Assembly: GCA_028275145.1 (NCBI GenBank)
Contig: JAQCNG010000010.1
Coordinates: 1-7,260 of the forward strand
Source of the DNA: Halovenus sp.
Lineage (GTDB): Archaea; Halobacteriota; Halobacteria; Halobacteriales; Haloarculaceae
Direction: 5' to 3'
DNA length: 7,260 bases
Below, piece after piece: positions 1 through 6,376 of the stretch. Each line of letters starts with the position of its first letter. Position 1 is the stretch's first letter. The notes beneath the pieces were generated by a model, which had not been told where the DNA came from, made no database searches, and worked only from the letters and a program-made list of their open reading frames with translations. A program made the position numbers and the translations under genes.

Positions 1-191
1 GCGGGCCGCTCGACCGCACCACCCGTGTGGTCGTAGTCGGCCCTGCTGTCGGTCGCCGGCCCCGCGGGCGCGCTGTCCTGTGCAGACCGGGCCGAACCCG
101 CCCCGTCTGCGACGCGCGCCGGGGTGTCGTCACCGTCTGCGCCGGTGTCTCCCGGGTTGTCGGCCTCCGGGAGAGCGTCGTGCTCGCCCAT
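1..191 (-). CDS. Partial protein of unknown function, acidic disordered N-terminus
   Basis: The 5' end of a leftward gene that continues past the left edge. Reading from the ATG at 191 gives 63 codons without a stop, beginning MGEHDALPEADNPGDTG and ending near DYDHTGGAVERP. The stretch is rich in Asp, Ala, Gly, Pro, Ser and Thr with almost no hydrophobic core, which is typical of the disordered tails of haloarchaeal proteins. The frame stays open upstream to a stop at 372-374, but beyond the ATG the translation turns into an Arg/Trp/Cys/Gly-rich string, so the ATG at 191 is the likely start. A TTATC box about 26 bases upstream supports it. No folded domain is reached inside the window, so no function can be given. 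The call as a real gene rests on composition and the promoter-like box. Confidence 0.6.
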   Translation of the reverse strand, partial: MGEHDALPEADNPGDTGADGDDTPARVADGAGSARSAQDSAPAGPATDSRADYDHTGGAVERP

Positions 192-212
192 GCCCGTTTC
201 TGTGCCGCGACC

Positions 213-222
213 GGGATAACCC
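213..222 (-). promoter_or_regulatory. TATA-like box of the leftward partial gene
   Basis: On the minus strand this reads GGGTTATCCC, the only AT-rich element in a very GC-rich stretch. It is centred about 26 bases before the ATG at 191, the spacing expected for a leaderless haloarchaeal transcript. Inferred from position and composition only. Confidence 0.4.
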
Positions 223-392
223 TGCCGACTCCCGCCACCCCGACACGCTCGACACCGGCGGTGCCGTCCCGCCGTGCGGTTCTGGGTGTGCAGCCACCCC
301 CTGGACTCCCCCGTTTGCCCCCACCGCCACGCGAGCACCCGGACGAACACGCGAGTCGACGCTCTGAAGCCTCACGGCCGCGACGTTCTCAC

Positions 393-731
393 ATGACCGA
401 CGAGTCTGCGGACACGGCCGCGACGGGTGGCGATACTCAGGAGAGCACGGAGATGCTCGAGGAACTGTTTGCGGTCATCGAGCAGCGCAAGGAGACGCTC
501 CCGGAGGACTCCTACACAGCGTCGCTTTTCACCCACGAGCGCGGCGAGAACGCCGCCTTGGAGAAGGTCGGCGAGGAGAGCACGGAGTTCGTGCTCGCCG
601 CGAAGAGCGGTGACCACGAGGAGATCGCACACGAGGCCGCCGACATCGTCTATCACCTGCTGGTGGTGCTGGCGATGCACGATATGACTGTCGCGGACCT
701 GCGTGCGGAACTCGCCGAGCGACGCTCCTGA
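393..731 (+). CDS. hisE: Phosphoribosyl-ATP pyrophosphatase HisE
   Basis: Cytosolic enzyme of the second step of histidine biosynthesis: it hydrolyses phosphoribosyl-ATP to phosphoribosyl-AMP and pyrophosphate. The 112-residue protein has the all-alpha MazG/HisE pattern: DSYTASLF (residues 39-46), then EKVGEESTEF with metal-binding acidic residues E61, E62 and E65, then the second motif EAADIVYHLL with E81 and D84. The length fits a stand-alone HisE without the HisI cyclohydrolase domain, as is usual in archaea. The first 20 residues are an acidic tail not needed for the fold; ATG 453 (Met21), with AGGAG about 8 bases upstream, is an alternative start. No clear TATA box precedes ATG 393. No other his gene lies in the window, so it is not in a his operon here. 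The 3' end is partly duplicated just downstream. Confidence 0.93.
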   Translation: MTDESADTAATGGDTQESTEMLEELFAVIEQRKETLPEDSYTASLFTHERGENAALEKVGEESTEFVLAAKSGDHEEIAHEAADIVYHLLVVLAMHDMTVADLRAELAERRS

Positions 732-761
732 CTGTGGCACTCGCCGAGCGACACTCCTGGC
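704..761 (+). repeat. 29-bp imperfect tandem duplication over the hisE 3' end
   Basis: Two adjacent 29-base units, 704-732 and 733-761, match at 25 positions. The core CTCGCCGAGCGAC(G/A)CTCCTG occurs at 711-730 and 740-759 with one difference. Unit one holds the last codons and TGA stop of hisE; unit two is non-coding and ends about 22 bases before the promoter-like box of the next gene. The unit is not a multiple of three, so the copy does not extend the HisE frame. Confidence 0.85.
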
Positions 762-782
762 TCCCGCCGGGCATCCGCGACG

Positions 783-793
783 GAACTTTTTCA
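783..793 (+). promoter_or_regulatory. TATA-like, T-rich box before the aldo/keto reductase
   Basis: GAACTTTTTCA is centred about 28 bases before the ATG at 817, matching a leaderless start. The T5 run could also help terminate hisE transcription, since it is the only T-run after that gene. Inference from spacing. Confidence 0.45.
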
Positions 794-816
794 GTACGTC
801 CACCCGACCCACCTGC

Positions 817-1791
817 ATGGAGTACACCACGCTCGGTCAGACTGGCATGGAGGTCAGCCGCATCTGTCTCGGTTGCATGAGTTTCGGCACCCCGGAGTGG
901 CGCGACTGGGTGCTCGACGAGGAGGAGAGTCTGCCGGTTATCGAGCGGGCCATCGACCTCGGCATCAACTTCTTTGACACCGCGAACATGTACTCGCGGG
1001 GCGACTCCGAGCGTGTCCTCGGGCGGGCACTGGAGGGCCGCCGCGAGGAGAGCGTGGTCGCCACGAAATGCTACTTCCAGATGGACGAGGACAACCCCCA
1101 CTCGGGCGGGCTCTCCCGGAAGGCGATCGAGCAGGAACTCGCCGCGAGCCTCGACCGCCTCGGGATGGAGACAGTCGACCTGTACCAGATTCACCGCTGG
1201 GACGAGGACACCCCCATCGAGACGACATTGCGAGCCCTCGACGACGCCGTCCGGCGGGGGCAGGTCAGACACCTCGGCGCGTCGTCGATGTAGGCCTACC
1301 AGTTCGCCCGGGCGCTCCACACCAGCGACCGACTCGGCCTCGACCGATTTGCCACGATGCAGAACCACTACAACCTGCTCTACCGCGAGGAGGAACGCGA
1401 GATGCTGCCGCTCTGTGCCGAGGCGGATATCGGTGTCATCCCGTGGAGCCCCCTCGCCCGGGGGTACTTGGCCCGACCCCACGAGGCGTTCGACGCGACG
1501 ACCCGCGGCGAGTCCGACGACTACGCCCGCGAACACCCCTACTTCGAGGGGAACGGCCGCGAGATAAACGAGCGCGTCGCCGAACTCGCCGACGAGAACG
1601 ACGCCTCGATGGCCCAGATTGCGCTGGCCTGGCTCCTCCATCGGGACGCTGTCGACGCACCCATCGTCGGAACGACCAGCATCGAACACCTCGAGGAGGC
1701 CGTCGCCGCGCTGGACATCTCGCTCTCCGCGAGCGACCAGTCCTGGCTCGAGGAGCCCTACGAACCGGTGTCGGTCAGCGGCCACAACTGA
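817..1791 (+). pseudogene. Aldo/keto reductase interrupted by an in-frame TAG
   Basis: A TIM-barrel NADP(H)-type oxidoreductase of the aldo/keto reductase superfamily; the carbonyl substrate is unknown. The start MEYTTLGQTGMEVSRICLGCMSFG is typical. The catalytic tetrad is present: D54 and Y59 (FFDTANMY), K84 (VATK) and H126 (YQIHRW). Codon 159 (1291-1293) is TAG, inside GASSM*AYQFA, where relatives have tyrosine after GASSM. The same frame then continues to the end: MQNHYNLLYREEER, the IPWSPLARG loop (residues 208-216) and the cofactor-end motif GTTSIEHLEEAV. Reading through the TAG gives 324 residues, the usual family length, with no frameshift or other stop. The break removes about half the barrel and much of the cofactor site, so the 158-residue product should be inactive. 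ATG 1357 could start the C-terminal part but has no clear ribosome site. A sequencing error or stop readthrough are the alternatives. Confidence 0.85.
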
Positions 1792-1880
1792 ACCCACCTC
1801 CAGACTCGTTCCCGCCGCGTCGACGAGCACACCTGCCGACTGTGCCGCGATTCGCCGCCGGACCGACTGAAAGCGCAATG

Positions 1881-1887
1881 ATTAAAC
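1881..1887 (+). promoter_or_regulatory. TATA-like box of the tRNA-Glu gene
   Basis: ATTAAAC, centred about 31 bases before the first base of the tRNA, stands out in GC-rich surroundings. The 123 bases between the reductase stop and the tRNA hold nothing else recognisable. Confidence 0.5.
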
Positions 1888-1914
1888 GGGTCACTTCACT
1901 ACCTTCGGGTGCGT

Positions 1915-1989
1915 GCTCCGATCGTGTAGTCCGGCCAATCATATTGCCCTCTCGAGGCAATGACCGGGGTTCAAATCCCCGTCGGAGCA
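1915..1989 (+). tRNA. tRNA-Glu, anticodon CTC
   Basis: A complete 75-base cloverleaf. The acceptor stem GCTCCGA (1915-1921) pairs fully with TCGGAGC (1982-1988), followed by discriminator A1989. The anticodon stem TTGCC (1944-1948) pairs with GGCAA (1956-1960) around the seven-base loop CTCTCGA, placing anticodon CTC at 1951-1953, which reads GAG. The T-stem CGGGG (1965-1969) pairs with CCCCG (1977-1981) around TTCAAAT. The D-arm GTGTAGTCCGGCCAATCAT is typical of haloarchaeal tRNA-Glu. There is no intron, and CCA is not encoded (the next bases are TCC). No T-rich terminator is evident downstream. Confidence 0.97.
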
Positions 1990-2130
1990 TCCCACACTTG
2001 TCACGCAGGCCGAAGTTACAAACCGACCCGGAGCCTGGCGTCTGGCCCGTCGCCACCGAACCACTTGAGCCTGTGAGTCTGCTCGGACCTGCCACACGGA
2101 ACCCGGCGGCATCCTGCAGGCACACACACA

Positions 2131-5034
2131 TCAATCCGTGAGTCCATCGCCGGTAAACTTGAACCGTGCTCCGCCCTGTTCGCTCTCGCCCACAGCAACG
2201 TCCCACCCGTGCGCCTCGGCAATCTGTTCGACAATCCGCAACCCGAAACCCGTTCCGTCTGCGTCGGTCGAGTAGCCCGCCTCGAAAACCGCCTCACGCT
2301 CGGTTTCGGGAACGCCAGAGCCGGTATCGGACACGCAAAACCCGCTGGACGTCTGTTCGACCGACACCGTCACGTCGTCACCCCCGTGTTTCACGGCATT
2401 CCGATAGAGGTTCTCGAACAGTTCCTGGAGTCGACTCCGGTCTGCCCGGATAGCCTTCGCTGTGTCGATTTCGAGCGTTGCCGACCCTGTTTCAGTTGTC
2501 TGCCAACTGCGCTCGGCCACGTCCGCGAGCGCAACAGATTCGACCTCGGCCACCGCTTTGCCCTCCCGTGCCAACGTCGACAGGTCGTCGATGAGCGTCC
2601 GACTCCGGTCGATTGCGTTGGCCGCCTTTGCGAGGTGTTTGCTCTCACAGGTGTCCTGTGCCAGTTCGAGGTGCCCCTCGGCGACGCCGAGTGGGGTCCG
2701 CAGGTCGTGGCTGACGATGCTTGCGAACTCGTCCAGACGTTTGTTCTGTGTGGACAGTCTCTGTTCTCGTTCGGTTTGCTCGGTGATGTCACGGCTGATC
2801 ACGACGAACGAATCCTCGTCTTCGATGTCGAGTCGCCTGACGTGGACCTCGACAGGGAGCGTCGACCCATCCCGACAGTCGTAGACCCCCTCGAGTTGCC
2901 GTCTGTCGTCGGGCTCCATCTCCCTCCAGACAGTCCGTGCATCGTCAGGCGTGAGGCGGGTATCGAGGTCCCATACCTTCATCTCCGAGAGTTCGGACTT
3001 CGTGTACCCAGTTTTCTTGGCGAGTTGCTGGTTCACCTCGAGAATGTTGCCATCGCTGTCGTGGACGTTGATCATGTCCGGTGACCTGTCGAAAAGCACC
3101 TCCAGACGGGCAGTTTTTCGCTCCAGTTGCAGTCGCTGCCGTCGTTTTTCTGTGGTGTCCTGTAAGTGCCCCCGGATCACGTTACCGAACTTCTCGCGCT
3201 CGACCCGCTCACCGCGGGCGGTGACCCATCGCTGCTCGCCGTCGGGCGTCGTGAGTCGCACATCCAGTTCGTACGACTCGCCCGTTTCGAGGCACTGCTC
3301 GAACCGGTCGGTGAGCGCGTCTCGGTCGTCCGGATGGAACGCCTCGAAGGCGTCGTTCAGGGAGAGACCCGCACCCGGGTCGAGGCCGTGGACCCGGCGG
3401 ACCCCGTCGGTCATCACGGTCGTTTCCGTCTCCGGATTGTACTCCCACGCACCGATGTCCGCCGACTTCTCCATACTCCTCATGAGATCCCAGGCACGGT
3501 CCCGTTCCTGCGTGCGTTCTTTGCGCGGGGTGATGTCTCGGCTGTTGATGACGTAGCCCTCCACCGCGGGGTTGTCGAGTTGGTTGTTCCCGCGCGCCTC
3601 CAGCCAGCGCCAGGAGCCATCGGCGTGTCGGGCCCGGTACTCTACAACCGGATTTGCGTCCGGTTGGTCGATCCAGCGTTCGAACGCCTCGACGAGTTCT
3701 GTGCGGTCGTCGGGATGCATGTACTCCCACGCTGTGTCGCCGATGGTCTCCTCCGGGTCGTACCCGAGGATGCGTTCGATCGAGGGGCTCTGGTACTGGA
3801 ACACCCCTGCGGCATCCATAACCGAGATGATATCGTTCGACTCCTCGACGAGTGCCCGGAACCGGCGTCGCTCGGCTCCGAGTTCCCGTTCACGCTCCTT
3901 GCGCTCGGTGATATCCTCCTGTGTTCCGAGATATCGGACGAGGTTGTCGTCGTCGTCGTAGATTGGGCTGACGGTCAGGCGATTCCAGAACTCGGTGCCG
4001 TTTTTCCGGTAGTTGCGCAGTTCGACCGATATCGACTCCTCGTTGTCGGTGGCCTCGCGGAGCGCGGCGACCTTCTCGGGGTCCGTGTCCTCGCCCTGGA
4101 GGAACCGACAGTTTCGTCCGCGTGCCTCCTCTGGCGCGTAGCCGGTCATCTCCTCGAAACCGTTGTTGACGTACACCAGCGGGTCGTCCTCCCTGGAGGG
4201 GTCGGCGAGCGTGATCGGGACGTTCGCGTCGTCGATTGCCTGCTGGAGTTGTCGCAGTTCTCGCTGACGCTCCCGACGGTCGGTAACGTCGCAGACAGCC
4301 CCGCGAATTGTCGTCGTGTCACCGTTTGCCGTCACCGGCGTGTACGTTATCTCGACCAACTTCTCCTCCGCATCTGGGTGCTGGTAGCGCAACGTGGCGC
4401 GTGTCTGTTCGCCCGTCTGGAGGGCCCGCTGGACAGTCTGGCGGATCTTCTCCCGGTCGTCTGGGTGGTAATGCCGCAAATTCCGCTCGAAGTTGGGGTT
4501 TGCCTGTTCCGGAAGGTTCAGAATCCGGCGGGTTCCGTCGGTCATAACGACCTCTCCAGTCTCGGTATCCAGTTCGAAGCCGCCGGTGTCGCCGGCAAAC
4601 TCGGTCAGACGCATCAACTGTTCCTGTCTGTCGGCCCGCTTTGCCTCACGCCGTGACTCGACGGCGTTTTCGATACGGTTTGCTAACAGTGCGTATCGCT
4701 CGGACCCGGACCCCTTCTGAATGTAGTCGGTGACACCGGCAGCGATGGCGTCGCTTGCAACTTCCTCGCTACCCTTTCCGGTGAACAGAATAAACGGGAG
4801 GTCGGGGTGTGTGTCCCTGACGGCCTGCAGGAACGCCAGACCGTCCATGCCGGGCATGTTGTAATCCGAGACGACACAGTCGGGCGGGCAGTCGTCGACC
4901 CGCTCCAGTCCCGCATCGGCACTGGTCACCGTCTCGACGACGAACTGCTCGTTCTCACGTTCGAGAAACGTTCGTGTCAACTCCCCAAATCGAGGCTCGT
5001 CGTCGACATGCAACACAGTCGTGCGATTACCCAT
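2131..5034 (-). CDS. REC-PAS-LOV-PAS3 sensor histidine kinase (putative blue-light sensor)
   Basis: A 967-residue cytoplasmic kinase with no membrane segment. The order is: receiver domain (about 5-120) with acidic D11/D12, phospho-acceptor D57 (SDYNMPGMDG), T85 and K107; PAS 1 (145-255); LOV-type PAS 2 (265-380); PAS 3 (388-503); PAS 4 (515-632); PAS 5 (640-755); HisKA (762-825) with phospho-accepting H776 in SHDLRTPL; HATPase (865-962) with N-box N875/N879, G1 DTGSG (903-907) and G2 DGTGFGL (926-932). All catalytic motifs are intact, so an active kinase is expected. The PAS units are joined by charged helices such as DITERKERERELGAERR, typical of signal-relay coiled coils. The ATG at 5034 fits the start of the receiver fold and an AT box about 28 bases upstream. 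Neither a partner response regulator nor an output gene adjoins it, so its targets are unknown. The kinase call is firm; light sensing is inferred from the LOV residues. Confidence 0.95.
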   Translation of the reverse strand: MGNRTTVLHVDDEPRFGELTRTFLERENEQFVVETVTSADAGLERVDDCPPDCVVSDYNMPGMDGLAFLQAVRDTHPDLPFILFTGKGSEEVASDAIAAGVTDYIQKGSGSERYALLANRIENAVESRREAKRADRQEQLMRLTEFAGDTGGFELDTETGEVVMTDGTRRILNLPEQANPNFERNLRHYHPDDREKIRQTVQRALQTGEQTRATLRYQHPDAEEKLVEITYTPVTANGDTTTIRGAVCDVTDRRERQRELRQLQQAIDDANVPITLADPSREDDPLVYVNNGFEEMTGYAPEEARGRNCRFLQGEDTDPEKVAALREATDNEESISVELRNYRKNGTEFWNRLTVSPIYDDDDNLVRYLGTQEDITERKERERELGAERRRFRALVEESNDIISVMDAAGVFQYQSPSIERILGYDPEETIGDTAWEYMHPDDRTELVEAFERWIDQPDANPVVEYRARHADGSWRWLEARGNNQLDNPAVEGYVINSRDITPRKERTQERDRAWDLMRSMEKSADIGAWEYNPETETTVMTDGVRRVHGLDPGAGLSLNDAFEAFHPDDRDALTDRFEQCLETGESYELDVRLTTPDGEQRWVTARGERVEREKFGNVIRGHLQDTTEKRRQRLQLERKTARLEVLFDRSPDMINVHDSDGNILEVNQQLAKKTGYTKSELSEMKVWDLDTRLTPDDARTVWREMEPDDRRQLEGVYDCRDGSTLPVEVHVRRLDIEDEDSFVVISRDITEQTEREQRLSTQNKRLDEFASIVSHDLRTPLGVAEGHLELAQDTCESKHLAKAANAIDRSRTLIDDLSTLAREGKAVAEVESVALADVAERSWQTTETGSATLEIDTAKAIRADRSRLQELFENLYRNAVKHGGDDVTVSVEQTSSGFCVSDTGSGVPETEREAVFEAGYSTDADGTGFGLRIVEQIAEAHGWDVAVGESEQGGARFKFTGDGLTD
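3895..4242 (-). other. LOV photosensory domain within the kinase
   Basis: Residues 265-380 carry the LOV signature GRNCRFLQGEDTDP. The adduct-forming cysteine is C309 (codon 4108-4110). Relative to it, R310 (+1), Q313 (+4), R326 (+17), N341 (+32), N351 (+42) and Q372 (+63) fall at the same offsets as the flavin-contacting residues of plant phototropin LOV2 (C450, R451, Q454, R467, N482, N492, Q513, from memory). The segments VELRNYRKNGTEFWNRLTVSP and YLGTQEDIT also follow the family. Known LOV domains bind FMN and form a cysteinyl adduct in blue light. Confidence 0.9.
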
Positions 5035-5057
5035 CGTAGGTACTGTGTCTCAAGGAA

Positions 5058-5067
5058 ACTAATAGTT
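5058..5067 (-). promoter_or_regulatory. TATA-like box of the LOV kinase
   Basis: On the minus strand AACTATTAGT is centred about 28 bases before the ATG at 5034, the leaderless spacing. It suggests the kinase can be transcribed separately from the dehydrogenase 117 bases upstream, although read-through is also possible. Confidence 0.55.
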
Positions 5068-5151
5068 ACCGCCGGAGTATCGTGCGTGAGAACGGCGATG
5101 TCCTCCGCACAGATTCCGCCGATGGCCCCCGGCGGGGTCAGACAGCGCTGC

Positions 5152-6192
5152 TCAGGGTATGATGACGGCCCGTCCGTCGATTTCTCGCTGTTCGAGTTTC
5201 TCCGCAACGTGGTTAATCTCGCCGAGACTGTGCCTGCTCGTGTGCAGGTCGACGTCGCCGCGTTCGACCAGCGCGACCAGTTCCTGGAGTTCGCTGTACT
5301 GGCCGACGAGCGTTCCGACGAACGAGAACTCCCCGGCAACGAGTGCCTGGGCGGGTTCGTGGACGTGGTCGCCGTAGCCGACGATGTGATGTTCGCCCCC
5401 CAGCGCGCAGATGTCCGGAGCGAGCGCCGTCGTCTCGTCGGCGCCGACGAAGTCCAGAACCTGTTTCGCCCCGACGCCGTCGGTGAGGCTCTCGATCTCG
5501 GCCGCGACGTCGTCGGATGCCGGGTCCAGCGTCACGTCGGCACCGTACCCCTCGGCCAGTTCGCGTGCCGAACGTTTGAGATCCACGGCAACAATGTCGG
5601 CAGCGGTCATCGCGTTCAGACACTGCACCCCGATGTGACCCAGTCCACCGATGCCGATTGCGACCGCGGTGTCGCCGGGGTTGAGTTCGTCGACGGCCTT
5701 TTTGACGGCGTGGTAGGCCGTGATACCGGCGTCGGCGTGGGGAGCGATATCGACCGGGTCGACGCTGCTGGGGAGTGGAATCACCGCTCGCTCGGTCGTG
5801 AGCAACTCGTCGGCGAAACCGCCGTCGGTGGTGAGACCGTTGAACGAGTCGTTCTCGCAGTACATCGTCTCGCCCTCCCGGCAGGGCCGGCAGGTGCCGC
5901 AGGTCTGAACCGGGTGACATATCACCTGGTCGCCCTCGGAGACGAGCGTCACCTCCTCGCCGGTTTCGACGACCGTTCCGGCGTTTTCGTGGCCCAGCGT
6001 CATCGGCAGTTCCTGTGGGACGTAGTCGGCCCACTGGCCCTCGATGATGTGATTGTCAGTCTGACACCAGCCCGCGCCCTCGACCTCGACGACGACATCC
6101 CTGCTCCGGTCCGGTTCGGGCCGGTCGATCTCGTCGACCGAGAGTCCGTTCGACATGTCGTGAGTGTACTCGTGGAGTCGCGCAGCGCGCAT
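5152..6192 (-). CDS. Zinc-dependent alcohol dehydrogenase (MDR family)
   Basis: A 346-residue cytosolic medium-chain dehydrogenase that interconverts alcohols and aldehydes or ketones with a nicotinamide cofactor. The catalytic zinc ligands are C43 (GWCQTD), H68 with adjacent E69 (GHENAG) and, by position, D154 in PHADAGITAY, where many relatives have cysteine. The structural zinc site is complete: C98, C101, C104 and C112 (C-x2-C-x2-C-x7-C). The Rossmann motif is GIGGLG (180-185), and the second strand ends at D204 (IVAVDLKRS), which favours NAD+ over NADP+. Length and start (MRAARLHEY) are typical of archaeal tetrameric alcohol dehydrogenases. An AT box lies about 27 bases before the ATG. 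It precedes the LOV kinase on the same strand and is divergent from the membrane-protein gene. The true substrate cannot be read from sequence; another MDR activity on a primary or secondary alcohol or aldehyde is possible. Confidence 0.92.
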   Translation of the reverse strand: MRAARLHEYTHDMSNGLSVDEIDRPEPDRSRDVVVEVEGAGWCQTDNHIIEGQWADYVPQELPMTLGHENAGTVVETGEEVTLVSEGDQVICHPVQTCGTCRPCREGETMYCENDSFNGLTTDGGFADELLTTERAVIPLPSSVDPVDIAPHADAGITAYHAVKKAVDELNPGDTAVAIGIGGLGHIGVQCLNAMTAADIVAVDLKRSARELAEGYGADVTLDPASDDVAAEIESLTDGVGAKQVLDFVGADETTALAPDICALGGEHHIVGYGDHVHEPAQALVAGEFSFVGTLVGQYSELQELVALVERGDVDLHTSRHSLGEINHVAEKLEQREIDGRAVIIP

Positions 6193-6215
6193 ACCGACAG
6201 TTACTAGTCTCGGAG

Positions 6216-6221
6216 AATAAA
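6216..6221 (-). promoter_or_regulatory. TATA-like box of the alcohol dehydrogenase
   Basis: TTTATT on the minus strand, centred about 27 bases before the ATG at 6192, preceded by ACCCAA, which could serve as a TFB-recognition element. A second AT-rich stretch, TAATATTTA, lies just upstream (6230-6238). Position and composition fit a leaderless promoter. Confidence 0.6.
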
Positions 6222-6287
6222 TCTTGGGTAAATATTAGTTACATTACGGGTGAGAGTTCACAGTAGAGACCCGTCGTCGTCGGGCAC

Positions 6288-6324
6288 TGACCGACCGAGA
6301 CGGCCATCCGGGCCCGGTCGGTGA
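6288..6324. repeat. Inverted repeat able to form a hairpin
   Basis: The arms TGACCGACCG (6288-6297) and CGGTCGGTGA (6315-6324) pair at 9 of 10 positions. Inside them a GGCC/GGCC pair (6302-6305 with 6311-6314) closes a five-base loop. It lies in the 184-base region between two divergent genes, about 52 bases before the rightward ATG. There is no T-tract, so an operator or transcript structure is more likely than a terminator. Confidence 0.5.
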
Positions 6325-6348
6325 CCGCCCACGAGTGACACCCGGGGG

Positions 6349-6354
6349 TTTTCT
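6349..6354 (+). promoter_or_regulatory. Weak TATA-like box of the membrane-protein gene
   Basis: TTTTCT, centred about 26 bases before the ATG at 6377. It is T-rich rather than a true TATA sequence, so this is only a candidate. Confidence 0.3.
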
Positions 6355-6376
6355 GTTCTCTCCGCGTAGGCCGGAT

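Noticed and set aside
27..392. Upstream extension of the hisE frame to a start at 27
   Set aside because: The added residues are Arg/Pro/Cys-rich and unlike HisE or any haloarchaeal protein, and the region overlaps the acidic leftward gene on the other strand.
529..1878. A 449-codon minus-strand open frame opposite hisE and the reductase
   Set aside because: It is the complement-frame shadow of two recognised genes. Its composition has no fold signature, and it crosses gene boundaries.
1915..1989. tRNA-Glu as an integration (att) site
   Set aside because: I found no second copy of the tRNA 3' end, no integrase and no mobile genes in the window.
2121..2130. (CA)5 dinucleotide run next to the kinase stop
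   Set aside because: Too short to be a meaningful repeat; likely chance.
1775..2206. Minus-strand open frame across the tRNA and the kinase 3' end
   Set aside because: It covers a certain tRNA gene and overlaps the kinase stop; no coding signal is evident.
3166..4656. A 496-codon open frame on the plus strand, antisense to the kinase
   Set aside because: The kinase frame on the other strand has continuous domain motifs. This frame is the usual GC-rich antisense shadow: Val/Arg/Leu-rich with no recognisable domain.
5126..5150. GC-rich stem (CCCC-GCC-GGGG on the minus strand) and the palindrome CAGCGCTG after the dehydrogenase, considered as a terminator
   Set aside because: The stem is only about four base pairs with no following T-tract, and such strings are common at this GC content.
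4807..6207. A 466-codon plus-strand open frame spanning the kinase start and the dehydrogenase
   Set aside because: It crosses two well-supported minus-strand genes and the gap between them and shows no family motif; high GC content explains the lack of stops.
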